A stretch of DNA of 22,181 bases from Lactobacillus sp. UBA5804 (GCA_002418055.1 DIDI01000016.1:1-22181), one strand, 5' to 3'. Positions 1 to 7,810 are shown, numbered from the stretch's first letter. Made by a program: numbers and translations. Notes: generated by a model not told the origin, from the sequence alone.

Positions 1-503
1 AGTAAACTGGAAAGCCCGCCGCCGAGCAATGGACCGACTAAATTGCCGGCTGTTCCAGCCGTGATGATTTGACTAATCACCCAACCGCTACGCCGATGGG
101 GTGTTTCTCCAGCAATTAGCGCAGTTGCATTATTGATATAGCCTGAAAACGATCCTTGGATAAAACGCATGATAATGATGTAAATCGCGTTAGGTGCTAG
201 GCCTATCAAGAAAATGGTTGAGGCCATGACACCGGAAGCACGCATACACATTAATTTACGTCCCTTACGGTCAGCTAAATTACCCCAGTAAGGTGATACG
301 ATTGCTTGTGCAATGAAAGTCATTGCAAAAGCAAGGCCAGAAAACAGGTTGATTTGTAAATGGTTATAATGCCCTAGATCACTGATATATAATGAAATAA
401 AAGGCATGGTCATGGAGTAACCCAGTCCGGTAATAAATGATCCCAGCCAAAGGGTGGCAAAGGATCGTCGCCAGCCAGCAGGGTAGTCGTTTGTCGTGGT
501 CAA
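1..503 (-). CDS. MFS drug exporter, MdtG/PmrB-like (5' part only)
   Basis: This is the N-terminal ~167 residues of a major facilitator transporter; the gene runs leftward off the window. The frame is open throughout. It starts at a TTG (503-501) behind an AAGGTGGG ribosome binding site, giving M-TTTNDYPAGWRRSF. Visible marks are a first hydrophobic helix (LWLGSFITGLGYSMTMPFI), the MFS motif A loop GNLADRKGRKL between helices 2 and 3, and a helix-4/5 region with ALIAGETPHRRSGW leading into a GTAGNLVGPLLGG helix. This arrangement is typical of the 12-helix drug:H+ antiporter (DHA1) exporters such as MdtG. The role as a drug exporter is inferred from the family; the actual substrate cannot be told. 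It is divergent from the membrane protein at 645. Confidence 0.85.
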   Translation of the reverse strand, partial: MTTTNDYPAGWRRSFATLWLGSFITGLGYSMTMPFISLYISDLGHYNHLQINLFSGLAFAMTFIAQAIVSPYWGNLADRKGRKLMCMRASGVMASTIFLIGLAPNAIYIIIMRFIQGSFSGYINNATALIAGETPHRRSGWVISQIITAGTAGNLVGPLLGGGLSSL

Positions 504-537
504 AAAATACCCACCTTTCTAAAAAAATCCTGTATTT

Positions 538-566
538 AGTTTAGCATAGGAAGAATTGATAAAGAA
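538..566 (-). promoter_or_regulatory. Possible promoter for the MFS gene
   Basis: On the minus strand a TTCTTT box and a TAAACT box are separated by 17 bases, about 35 bases upstream of the TTG start. The match to consensus is modest, so this is a suggestion only. Confidence 0.3.
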
Positions 567-593
567 TTCGCAAATTTAGTTCTAAAAGCAGTT

Positions 594-606
594 AAGTGAG
601 TCACTT
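594..606. promoter_or_regulatory. 13-bp palindrome in a divergent intergenic region
   Basis: AAGTGA-G-TCACTT is a perfect inverted repeat lying between the divergent MFS gene and the membrane-protein gene at 645. It sits where an operator for either promoter would be expected. No regulator gene is adjacent, so its function is unknown. Confidence 0.35.
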
Positions 607-644
607 TATGCTAGGATATAAGCTCGAGAAGGGAGATTTTAGGT

Positions 645-1550
645 TTGGCAGTAGCAGATAAAAAGCATCTTTCGCGGCGACAGTATCGCAAGCAATTGCA
701 CCAGCAGCAGGTCATACCCCCTAAGCAGGTGGCCGCCGCTTCAGTTCCGAAGCGGCAGAGTCAGACTTATCAGCTTGATTTTTGGGAAATTTTTACGAAA
801 CGACCTTATCTAGCAGTCATGATTTTAGTTTTTATCGCCTTTTTGGTGATGTTAAAAGCTTGGATGTGGCTGTTCTTAGTTGGCATCACTGTCGGTGTTG
901 GTATTTTTGTGATTGGTCACAATCATCATCCTAATCGGCATTTAAAGCTGGGATTTCATTTGCCAGCGGCGGGCCGACTTAACCTACTAAAGGCCATTCA
1001 ACTGGGTGGTTCACTGATTATGTTTTTAGCAGCGTATATGCGCCAGGTGGTTAATGTTAACTTTGTTGCAGTGGGATCAACTGATGGCTTGAATGTGGTC
1101 CAAGGGTTGCTTTCTAGTCACGGCAGCTATGGTCAACAAGGTAGCTATTTTCTTAATCTACTCAATAGTTTGATGGGTGGCTCGCTCTGGGGAAGTTATC
1201 GTTATGCGACCGCGACCTCACAGCTGATGAGTACTAGCTTTGGTCGCACCATTGTTTTGTGGATTTTATTATTAATGCTGGCTCCTGCATTGTGTGTGCT
1301 TGCCCAATTTTTACGTGAACCTATTTCACGTCGGATGCAGCTCATTACCTCACTATTTGCGGTCGTTAGTTTTGCATTGACACCGGTCTTAATGCGCAAC
1401 TGGGTTGCCAATCATTTAGCGGCTAGCACTGCTGCTAATGCGGCACCTAGTATTGTAACGCCAGGTCCAATGGCAATCGTCGCAGTGGCATGTGCCTTAT
1501 TGGTCTTGGCAATTGCAATTTATCGTGAACTGAAACATGATTGCATTTAA
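645..1550 (+). CDS. Unknown six-helix membrane protein
   Basis: I do not recognise this 301-residue protein. It starts at TTG behind a GAAGGGAG ribosome binding site about ten bases upstream. The first 40 residues are very basic and glutamine-rich (KKHLSRRQYRKQLHQQQ) and should be cytoplasmic. Predicted membrane segments lie near residues 54-70, 73-91, 116-133, 203-222, 232-250 and 272-293. The stretch 134-200 is polar, rich in Gly/Ser/Tyr, and would be an extracytoplasmic or re-entrant loop. The tail ELKHDCI is short. It stands alone, divergent from an MFS exporter and ended by a bidirectional terminator shared with the APF-like gene. No catalytic motif or transport signature is visible, so no function is offered. 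Confidence 0.8.
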   Translation: MAVADKKHLSRRQYRKQLHQQQVIPPKQVAAASVPKRQSQTYQLDFWEIFTKRPYLAVMILVFIAFLVMLKAWMWLFLVGITVGVGIFVIGHNHHPNRHLKLGFHLPAAGRLNLLKAIQLGGSLIMFLAAYMRQVVNVNFVAVGSTDGLNVVQGLLSSHGSYGQQGSYFLNLLNSLMGGSLWGSYRYATATSQLMSTSFGRTIVLWILLLMLAPALCVLAQFLREPISRRMQLITSLFAVVSFALTPVLMRNWVANHLAASTAANAAPSIVTPGPMAIVAVACALLVLAIAIYRELKHDCI

Positions 1551-1566
1551 TTAATACAGTAAAAAA

Positions 1567-1599
1567 AGCAGTTAAGCCAAGTGGCCTAGCTGCTCTTTT
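1567..1599. terminator. Bidirectional intrinsic terminator
   Basis: A 12-bp stem (AGCAGTTAAGCC / GGCCTAGCTGCT, one mismatch and one G-T pair) encloses loop AAGT, with CTTTT on the right and a run of seven A on the left. It ends the convergent genes 645-1550 (+) and 1613-1978 (-). Confidence 0.8.
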
Positions 1600-1612
1600 A
1601 ATATGATGTTTT

Positions 1613-1978
1613 CTAATACCAGTGATGTCTTAACCAGAAACGCTTAGCACCAACCCAAGAGCCATAACGGGAAAAGGCATAATTATTGGCAACGTCAGTT
1701 TGGTTACGATGAGAATAGTTACCATGTAAGTAACTGATTTGTAATTGGTAACGACCGTAACAACTACCATTTCTAGCATGCCAACGACCGCCAGATTCGT
1801 GCATGGCAATCCAATAACGAGCTGAACGGTTGGCCCGTGATAATCTCATCGAAGCTTGAACCGTTTGGGTATTTCCGGTTGAGGTAACAGTTTGAACTGC
1901 CTTAACGCAGGCAACGGCTAATAGCGCTGCGATTAAAAAATGAAATAAAACTGGTTTCAAAAACTTCAAAGTCAACAT
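1613..1978 (-). CDS. Short secreted APF-like cell-wall protein (transglycosylase-like fold)
   Basis: About 121 residues. A hydrophobic signal segment (FLKPVLFHFLIAALLAVACVKA) occupies the N-terminus. A short linker precedes a C-terminal ~70-residue domain with YWIAMHESGGRW, NGSCYGRYQLQISYL, then ANNYAFSRYGSWVGAKRFW and a terminal WY. This matches the C-terminal domain of lactobacillar aggregation-promoting factors (APF), which resembles a lysozyme-like or transglycosylase fold; the Glu of HESGG would be the catalytic residue. It lacks the LysM or long Gln/Ala-rich middle region of typical APFs, so it is a minimal version. It probably acts in the cell wall on peptidoglycan. The start is uncertain: ATG at 1978 has GAGG directly abutting it, and an in-frame GTG lies two codons upstream at 1984. 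Enzymatic activity is inferred only. Confidence 0.75.
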   Translation of the reverse strand: MLTLKFLKPVLFHFLIAALLAVACVKAVQTVTSTGNTQTVQASMRLSRANRSARYWIAMHESGGRWHARNGSCYGRYQLQISYLHGNYSHRNQTDVANNYAFSRYGSWVGAKRFWLRHHWY

Positions 1979-2123
1979 CCTCACTACTTACGAACAACTG
2001 CTTATATCATACAGGGGGAATGTTGCTAAAGTGTTACAAAGCAGCTAAGAGCAAGTTACATAACCATTACTAAGGGCATTTGTACTGAAACTAATGCTTT
2101 TTAAGGTTGTTAAGCGTGTTTTC

Positions 2124-2132
2124 TGGTAAAAT
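2124..2132 (+). promoter_or_regulatory. Extended -10 promoter of pepN
   Basis: TGGTAAAAT is an extended -10 element 36 bases upstream of the pepN start; no good -35 is needed or seen. A small inverted repeat, ATGGG (2137-2141) and CCCAT (2150-2154), lies at the likely transcription start. Confidence 0.45.
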
Positions 2133-2167
2133 TCTAATGGGATATTTAACCCATCAAGGAGGATACT

Positions 2168-4699
2168 ATGACAGTTAAACGTTTTTATGAAACTTTTCAT
2201 CCTGATCATTACGATCTGTTTATTGAAATTAATCGGGCCAATAAGACCATCGCTGGGACTTCAACCATTACCGGGGTGGCGCAAGAGCCAGAAGTATTGA
2301 TTAATCAGAAATTTATGTCGATTGCGAGTGTCACGGCTGATGATCAAGCAGTTGATTATACCGTTGATGATAAGGCGGAAGCGATTAAAATTGCGTTAGG
2401 CCGGACTGGGAAAGTTACTTTAAAGATTGCTTATTCAGCGCCCTTAACCGATACCATGATGGGCATTTATCCGTCATATTACGAGCTCAATGGTGAAAAG
2501 AAGCAAATCATTGGGACGCAGTTTGAAACGACTTTTGCGCGACAAGCTTTTCCAAGCTTAGATGAGCCTGAAGCTAAAGCAACCTTCTCTCTGGCCTTAA
2601 AGTATGATGAACAACCGGGCGAGACGACGATTGCCAATATGCCTGAAAACCACGTAACTGATGGGATTCACTATTTTGACGAGACGGTGCGGATGTCAAC
2701 TTACCTGGTTGCTTTTGCCTTTGGCGATTTGCAGGCTAAGTATGATGAAACCAAGAGCGGGGTCAAGGTTGGGGTATTTGCCACTAAAGCCCACGAAGCT
2801 AAGGAATTGGATTTTGCCTTAGACATTGCTAAACGCGGCATTGAATTTTATGAAGATTTCTACCAAACACCATATCCGTTACCACATTCTTGGCAGTTAG
2901 CCCTACCAGACTTCTCGGCTGGTGCCATGGAAAACTGGGGACTAATTACTTATCGAGAAGCTTATCTCACGCTTGATCCTGACAATACGTCACTTGAAAT
3001 GAAGAAGCTAGTCGCTTCCGTGATTACGCACGAATTAGCCCACCAATGGTTTGGCGATTTAGTGACGATGAAGTGGTGGGACAACTTATGGCTGAACGAA
3101 AGTTTTGCTAATATGATGGAATACTTATCACTTGATGCGATGGAACCAAGCTGGAATATTTGGGAAATGTTCCAAACCAGTGAAGCACCAGCAGCCTTAA
3201 CGCGGGATGCCACTGATGGGGTGCAATCGGTCTATGTTAAGGTTAACGACCCAGCTGAAATTGATACTTTGTTTGATAGTGCCATTGTCTATGCCAAGGG
3301 CTCACGTTTGCTAGTCATGGTGCGAGCATTGTTAGGTGATGCAGCCTTACGTAAGGGCTTGAAGTATTACTTCGATAAACACAAGTACGGAAATACCGTC
3401 GGTGATGACTTATGGCAAGCTTTATCAACGGCGACTGATTTAGATATTACGCAAATTATGCATTCTTGGCTAAATCAGCCTGGTTATCCGGTCATTCATG
3501 CCTTTGTGCAAGCAGGACACTTGAAGCTGACACAACAACAATTCTTTGTGGGTGCGGGCGAAGCAGTTGGCCGGACTTGGCAAATTCCACTTAATGCGAA
3601 TTTCAAGGCCCCACAAATTATGTCGACCAAGACACTTGATTTGGGCGACTATCAGGCTTTGCGGGCCGAAGCTGGTCATGCGTTGCGCTTAAATGTCGGT
3701 AATACGACTCATGCCATTGTGCAATACGATGAAACATTATTAACTGACTTAGTCAAGGAACTTGCCAGTTTCGATGCCATCAGCAAATTGCAACTGTTGC
3801 AAGACATGCGGCTGTTGGCTGAAAGTGGGGAAAGCTCATATGCTGAATTAGTACCATTACTCTTCAAGCTAAAAGATGACCACGCGAACGTTGTGGCTAA
3901 TGCCCTTTACACGACGGCCAGCAAGCTGCGTCAATTCGTTACCGCTGATAGTCAGGCAGAACAAAACTTGAAACGTTTCTATGATCGGTTATCAGCTGAT
4001 CAAGTAGCCCGTTTAGGTTGGGATGTTCCGGCCGATGAGGACAATGAAGCTACTTTGACACGTCCTTATGTGCTAGCTGCCAGCTTGTATGGTGAAAACG
4101 AAAAAACGATTGCCACGGCGCACGAATACTTTGACCGCCATGCAGCTGATTTAGCAACGCTTAATGCTGACATTCGTCCATTCGTTCTTCGTAATGAAGT
4201 GGTTCATTTTGCCAGTGCGGGATTAATTGACCGCTTCATTAAAGCTTACCAAGCAACGAGTGATGCCAGTTTCAAACAAGACTTGCGTCAAGCAATCACC
4301 GCTACCAAGGACCCAGCTGAAATTAAGCATGTGGTCACCTTGTTTAAGGATGCTAGTGTGGTTAAGCCGCAAGACTTGCGGGCCTGGTTCTCAGGCATCT
4401 TACGCAACAGCAAGGGTGAGCAAGCCGCTTGGGACTGGATTAGAACCGAGTGGGCTTGGCTTGATAGTAAAGTGGGTGGTGACATGGAATTCACGACCTT
4501 CATTACCGTCATTGCCATGGTCTTTAAGGATCAAAAACGGTTAGCTGAATTTAAAGAATTCTTCTTGCCGAAGGTATCTCAACCAATGCTGACACGTGAA
4601 ATTAAGATGGATGCTAAGGTGATTGAAACGAGAGTTGCCTTAGTAGCAACTGAAGGAAAAGCAGTTAATGCAGCTGTTTCAGCCTTAGTAGCCGACTAA
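2168..4699 (+). CDS. pepN: Aminopeptidase N (M1 family, lysyl aminopeptidase)
   Basis: An 843-residue zinc metallopeptidase, the usual length for PepN of lactic acid bacteria. It removes N-terminal residues from peptides in the cytoplasm and is a main enzyme of casein-peptide use. The exopeptidase motif GAMEN is at residues 252-256 and the zinc site HELAH at 288-292, with the third ligand Glu311 in WLNESFA. The N-terminal beta domain (1-~190), the thermolysin-like domain (~190-440) and the C-terminal helical ERAP1-like domain are all present. There is no signal peptide. ATG at 2168 is preceded by a strong AAGGAGG (2156-2162) at five bases. The gene is monocistronic: it has its own extended -10 promoter and a perfect terminator downstream. 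No missing residues or frameshift are seen. Confidence 0.97.
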   Translation: MTVKRFYETFHPDHYDLFIEINRANKTIAGTSTITGVAQEPEVLINQKFMSIASVTADDQAVDYTVDDKAEAIKIALGRTGKVTLKIAYSAPLTDTMMGIYPSYYELNGEKKQIIGTQFETTFARQAFPSLDEPEAKATFSLALKYDEQPGETTIANMPENHVTDGIHYFDETVRMSTYLVAFAFGDLQAKYDETKSGVKVGVFATKAHEAKELDFALDIAKRGIEFYEDFYQTPYPLPHSWQLALPDFSAGAMENWGLITYREAYLTLDPDNTSLEMKKLVASVITHELAHQWFGDLVTMKWWDNLWLNESFANMMEYLSLDAMEPSWNIWEMFQTSEAPAALTRDATDGVQSVYVKVNDPAEIDTLFDSAIVYAKGSRLLVMVRALLGDAALRKGLKYYFDKHKYGNTVGDDLWQALSTATDLDITQIMHSWLNQPGYPVIHAFVQAGHLKLTQQQFFVGAGEAVGRTWQIPLNANFKAPQIMSTKTLDLGDYQALRAEAGHALRLNVGNTTHAIVQYDETLLTDLVKELASFDAISKLQLLQDMRLLAESGESSYAELVPLLFKLKDDHANVVANALYTTASKLRQFVTADSQAEQNLKRFYDRLSADQVARLGWDVPADEDNEATLTRPYVLAASLYGENEKTIATAHEYFDRHAADLATLNADIRPFVLRNEVVHFASAGLIDRFIKAYQATSDASFKQDLRQAITATKDPAEIKHVVTLFKDASVVKPQDLRAWFSGILRNSKGEQAAWDWIRTEWAWLDSKVGGDMEFTTFITVIAMVFKDQKRLAEFKEFFLPKVSQPMLTREIKMDAKVIETRVALVATEGKAVNAAVSALVAD

Positions 4700-4714
4700 T
4701 ACAAAACATTAACT

Positions 4715-4751
4715 AAAAAAGCTAACCTGACTATTTCAGGTTAGCTTTTTT
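4715..4751. terminator. Bidirectional terminator between pepN and the L,D-transpeptidase
   Basis: The perfect stem GCTAACCTGA / TCAGGTTAGC with loop CTATT is flanked by A6 and T6. It serves pepN on the plus strand and the convergent transpeptidase gene on the minus strand. Confidence 0.93.
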
Positions 4752-4759
4752 GATGGGTA

Positions 4760-5992
4760 TTAGTTATAGATAATCACTGGCTCATGTTTTTTGACATTGT
4801 CCCAAACTGAGCGAATTTCCGCAGGTTTGATATTGATACAGCCATGAGAACCGCCTTGCAAATAGGCAGTTTTACTCCAATCGGTGCGCCAACTCGCATC
4901 GTGCAAACCACACCCGCTTAAGGTAAATGGCATCCAGTAATTGACTTTGCTGGCATATTTGGAACCATCGTCATTATTACCACGTAAGGTCGCATTTTGC
5001 TGTTTATAGTGTATGTAATACACGCCAGTTGGGGTGCGATCACTGCCACCAGTTTTGGTACCAGTTACGACGTCGGTGAGATGTAGGGCGAGCCGCCCAT
5101 CTTTCACAATCCAGACTTCTTGTTGGTTTAAGGAAACCACGACATAATCGCGTCCCAATCCGGCATTAGCTTTGCCATAGCCCAAACCATAAGTTGAATA
5201 ACCTAGACCGTAAATGGCAGCTGCACCATCTAAATGTTGGTCACGACCGGATAGCATGGCTTGTTTAATTAGCCCAGCTGCTTTATCTACCCAAATACCC
5301 CAACCATAGGTGGCATTTTTTACTTTAATAGTTTTTCCGGCCACTTTATCGCCTTGCGGTACAGTGACACTGTAACTTTTATGCAAGGTTGAGACTGTTT
5401 GATCCAAGGTGTTAAGCTTGGCGGTCAATTTAGGACTTGGTCCAAACTGATAATGTTTATTTTGATAACGCACAGTGGTTAATAATGAATTAGCAGCGAA
5501 TTTAACTTGACGTGTTGGTAGCTGATAGCTGATAACTGTTTTGTTAACCGCCCTGAGGCGCTTTTGAGCTTGTAGTAGCGCCTGATTAGGGTAAGTATAG
5601 CTTTGATTGTTAGGAAGTTTAGTGTGCTGCTTATTAAAATAGGTAGCTAACTGACTGCGGCTAATGGTGACTACTTTGGCGTCCCGTTTCAGTGTAACTT
5701 GACCTTGCTTGGCATTTAATACCGCGGTATTAGGCGCTTTTTGATTAATTTTATGATAAGCTGCGGTCTGAGTTAAATTACCAATGGGTGTACCATAGAG
5801 TTTAACGTTCGCATTGAAATGTTTTTTAGCATATTTGATGGCAGCTGCTCGGTTGGCCCAGTGGTTGGTGCGCAATTGATTACCAATTAGTAGCCCAGCA
5901 ATGAGTAATACTAGCATGCCGATGCCGCCTCCAACTAGCCAATAAAGCTTGGAACGTGTCTTCATTGCTTTTAATGCCATTCTTGATTTCAT
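4760..5992 (-). CDS. L,D-transpeptidase with YkuD catalytic domain
   Basis: A 410-residue membrane-anchored cell-wall enzyme. A basic N-terminus is followed by one transmembrane helix (about residues 18-37), so the rest is outside the cell. Residues ~45-280 resemble the peptidoglycan-binding-4 type domain that precedes YkuD in Gram-positive enzymes, including TYGWGIWVDKAAGLIKQAMLSG. The YkuD domain spans about 281-410: conserved His364 in CGLHDASW, then SHGCINI with catalytic Cys385. These enzymes form 3-3 cross-links in peptidoglycan or attach proteins to it. The first ATG (5992) has an AGGCGG ribosome binding site; in-frame ATGs at codons 5 and 10 have none. It is transcribed alone, from a TTGTAA/TACAAT promoter. 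Family assignment is firm; the exact reaction (cross-linking or carboxypeptidase) is not. Confidence 0.93.
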   Translation of the reverse strand: MKSRMALKAMKTRSKLYWLVGGGIGMLVLLIAGLLIGNQLRTNHWANRAAAIKYAKKHFNANVKLYGTPIGNLTQTAAYHKINQKAPNTAVLNAKQGQVTLKRDAKVVTISRSQLATYFNKQHTKLPNNQSYTYPNQALLQAQKRLRAVNKTVISYQLPTRQVKFAANSLLTTVRYQNKHYQFGPSPKLTAKLNTLDQTVSTLHKSYSVTVPQGDKVAGKTIKVKNATYGWGIWVDKAAGLIKQAMLSGRDQHLDGAAAIYGLGYSTYGLGYGKANAGLGRDYVVVSLNQQEVWIVKDGRLALHLTDVVTGTKTGGSDRTPTGVYYIHYKQQNATLRGNNDDGSKYASKVNYWMPFTLSGCGLHDASWRTDWSKTAYLQGGSHGCINIKPAEIRSVWDNVKKHEPVIIYN

Positions 5993-6062
5993 ATAAGCCG
6001 CCTAACTTTTTTTGATTCTGATTAATCGTCATGAGATGCACTTCAGTGTATCATTAGGTTCT

Positions 6063-6092
6063 ATTGTAGTAAAAAAGTAGCTATCATTACAA
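6063..6092 (-). promoter_or_regulatory. Promoter of the L,D-transpeptidase gene
   Basis: On the minus strand TTGTAA (6092-6087) and TACAAT (6068-6063) are 18 bases apart, about 70 bases upstream of the ATG at 5992. Both boxes match the housekeeping consensus at five of six and four of six bases. Confidence 0.6.
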
Positions 6093-6107
6093 TAGTTTTA
6101 CATTTTG

Positions 6108-6113
6108 TTGACA
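6108..6113 (+). promoter_or_regulatory. Possible -35 box for the DUF4931 gene
   Basis: A consensus TTGACA lies 42 bases upstream of the ATG at 6155. The -10 box is not clear: TAGTTT follows at 15 bases and TACTAG at 12. The assignment is therefore weak. Confidence 0.3.
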
Positions 6114-6154
6114 AATGTTTTTCAATACTAGTTTCATTTAAGAGGAAAAGCGCC

Positions 6155-6952
6155 ATGAACAACGATCCACTGGTCTTTCAATTACAAATTGCCCGCGATA
6201 AACCACATTCTTATCGCTCAGATCAAAAGCAAGCCCACTGTCCTTTTTGCGATGTGGTGCATCTGACTGATATTTATCAGCGACAGGGGGAAATGATTTG
6301 GTTAAAAAACAAATTTCCTACCTTAAAAGATACGTTGCAAACAGTACTCATTGAGTCACCAGTTCATCACGGCGATATTAGCAGCTATTCCAAGGTCTAC
6401 AATCGGAGACTAATGAAATTTGCGTTGCGCTGTTTTAACCAGGTAAAAGCGGATCCTCGGTTTCGTTCAGTGGCGTGGTATAAAAACTTTGGTCCTTGGT
6501 CCGGGGGTTCGCTCATTCATCCGCACATGCAAATTGTAGGCTTGGAGCATGAAGACTGCTACAAATACATTCAGCCTAATCATTTTGAAGGTGTTGAGGT
6601 TTACCGTGATGCTGATATTGAGGTGAATGTGGCTGAGCATACGGTGCAAGGGTACACCGAATTGAATGTCAACACTTTGCAGCAGGTGCATTTGGATTTA
6701 TGGGCTGATTGGATTCGAGCTGCGACCAAGTACATGCTAGGAAAGATGTATGATAAACGGTGCCAGTCGTACAATTTGTTTTTCTATCCTCGGGATGATG
6801 GCGGTATTTGCGCGAAATTAGTCAGTCGCTTCTATGCCTCCCCTTATTTTGTCGGCTATAAACTATCTCAAGTTAATGACGCAGTTACTTTAGCAGAGAC
6901 GGCTGCCGATTTCAGAAATTTCTTTGAGAAAGAGCTTGACGTTAATGCTTGA
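6155..6952 (+). CDS. DUF4931 protein, GalT/HIT-superfamily-like
   Basis: A 265-residue cytoplasmic protein. CPFC at residues 29-32 resembles the zinc-binding pair of galactose-1-phosphate uridylyltransferase, and H-P-H at 122-124 inside GGSLIHPHMQIVGL is the HIT-type nucleotidyl-transfer motif. These features place it in the DUF4931 family of Firmicutes, distant relatives of GalT. A nucleotidyl transferase or hydrolase role is a family inference; no substrate is known to me. Start ATG 6155 has an AAGAGGAAA ribosome binding site. It is transcribed singly, followed within 35 bases by a tRNA gene whose -35 box lies inside the last codons of this gene. No Leloir-pathway gene is nearby, which argues against a galactose role. 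Confidence 0.85.
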   Translation: MNNDPLVFQLQIARDKPHSYRSDQKQAHCPFCDVVHLTDIYQRQGEMIWLKNKFPTLKDTLQTVLIESPVHHGDISSYSKVYNRRLMKFALRCFNQVKADPRFRSVAWYKNFGPWSGGSLIHPHMQIVGLEHEDCYKYIQPNHFEGVEVYRDADIEVNVAEHTVQGYTELNVNTLQQVHLDLWADWIRAATKYMLGKMYDKRCQSYNLFFYPRDDGGICAKLVSRFYASPYFVGYKLSQVNDAVTLAETAADFRNFFEKELDVNA

Positions 6953-6964
6953 AACCAGTAATAT
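6936..6964 (+). promoter_or_regulatory. Strong promoter of tRNA-Val
   Basis: TTGACG (6936-6941) and TAATAT (6959-6964) are exactly 17 bases apart, 22 bases before the mature tRNA 5' end. The -35 box overlaps the 3' end of the DUF4931 coding region. Confidence 0.75.
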
Positions 6965-6986
6965 ATAAAACTGTAAGTGATGGCAG

Positions 6987-7059
6987 GGAGGATTAGCTCA
7001 GCTGGGAGAGCGTCTGCCTTACAAGCAGAGGGTCACAGGTTCGAGCCCTGTATCCTCCA
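6987..7059 (+). tRNA. tRNA-Val (anticodon UAC)
   Basis: The 73-nt cloverleaf closes: acceptor GGAGGAT pairs with ATCCTCC and the discriminator is A. The D arm contains TAGCTCAGCTGGGAGAGC, the anticodon stem TCTGC/GCAGA carries loop CTTACAA with anticodon TAC (7020-7022), and the T arm reads ACAGGTTCGAGCCCTGT. UAC reads valine GUN codons. CCA is not encoded; the following bases are TCACC. It has its own promoter and terminator, so it is a single-gene unit. Confidence 0.97.
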
Positions 7060-7065
7060 TCACCT

Positions 7066-7092
7066 AGGCCTTGGATTTTCAAGGCCTTTTTT
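7066..7092 (+). terminator. Terminator of tRNA-Val
   Basis: The stem AGGCCTTG / CAAGGCCT with loop GATTTT is followed directly by six T, a few bases after the tRNA 3' end. Confidence 0.9.
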
Positions 7093-7117
7093 GTTTTTTC
7101 GTTAGCATCAGCCACGC

Positions 7118-7148
7118 AAAAAGCGCCATCACTTTTAGGTGATGACGC
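7118..7148 (-). terminator. Terminator of the fucosidase-remnant gene
   Basis: Read on the minus strand, GCGTCATCAC and GTGATGGCGC form a 10-bp stem with one G-T pair and are followed by TTTTT. It lies 17 bases after the stop codon of the gene at 7166-7810. Confidence 0.8.
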
Positions 7149-7165
7149 CCCTTTTTGCTAGTTAG

Positions 7166-7810
7166 TTAAAAGGTCGTTTCTTCCCAATCATCTTCTGGGC
7201 GGTGGCCCTGAATGCGAATGACTTGCCATGGCAGTGTCAGCGCTGCCGGAACAGTCAGAGTCAGTATGCCAGCTGTAAAGCTAAAAGTTAGCGGCGTCCG
7301 ATTGGCAATTAATTCAATGCGATCAGGTGCCTGCGTTAAACCGTTAATCTGAATTTGATGGGGCCAAGGCTGCGGGATAAAAAGGTACTTTTGATATGAA
7401 AAATGCCTATTTTCAAGCATAAAGCCGGTATTGGCGGTTAAAGTAGTGGGCATCCCTTCATTAAAAGCATGGCCGAAAAGGTGCATCCAACGGTTGATTT
7501 CTGCTAACATTTGCTGAGTATCAGCAGGCAAGTGACCATCGCTAATCACGGGGACTGTAAAACAAGTTGTCAGTCCTTGCAGGCGGCGGTGCAACATTGT
7601 ATGAATAGCTGCCGTGGTTAGGGGCTGGGCATCCGGCTGGGATGCCAGCTTGTGTATCGTATATTTTGTGCAGGCGGTAGTAATCGCTGCTGTTTGCTGA
7701 TTAAAGCTGACTGCTCTGGCACCAATATTACGTGCTAATTTGACTAAGTCATCAGCATTAAAGTCACCGGAACAGTTAAAATGTAAACTAAGTGCAAAGT
7801 CTGGATTCAT
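7166..7810 (-). CDS. Small protein resembling a core-deleted GH29 alpha-L-fucosidase
   Basis: A 214-residue protein, not recognised as any characterised enzyme. ATG at 7810 with GAGGAG upstream is the likely start; a TTG at 7867 in the same frame has no ribosome binding site. Residues 17-51 (F-x-x-DDLVKLARNIGARAV ... TKYT) look like the beta/alpha unit that carries the HHDGF motif in GH29 fucosidases, but here the motif reads NQQTAA. Residues ~93-119 (GHLP ... MLAEINRWMHLFGHAFNEG) resemble the final barrel helix (EIGEWL..NGEAIY). Residues ~140-201 (KYLFIPQPWP ... INGL ... LTVPAAL ... VIRIQ) resemble the C-terminal beta-sandwich. The middle of the barrel, including the nucleophile region, is absent. 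It probably cannot hydrolyse fucosides. It has a promoter and terminator of its own, so it seems to be an expressed gene and not debris. The homology is judged by eye. Confidence 0.65.
   Translation of the reverse strand: MNPDFALSLHFNCSGDFNADDLVKLARNIGARAVSFNQQTAAITTACTKYTIHKLASQPDAQPLTTAAIHTMLHRRLQGLTTCFTVPVISDGHLPADTQQMLAEINRWMHLFGHAFNEGMPTTLTANTGFMLENRHFSYQKYLFIPQPWPHQIQINGLTQAPDRIELIANRTPLTFSFTAGILTLTVPAALTLPWQVIRIQGHRPEDDWEETTF

Noticed and set aside
4227..4544. Overlapping plus-strand frame of 105 codons inside pepN
   Set aside because: It is in another frame of a full-length conserved enzyme, has no ribosome binding site, and its translation is low-complexity shadow sequence.
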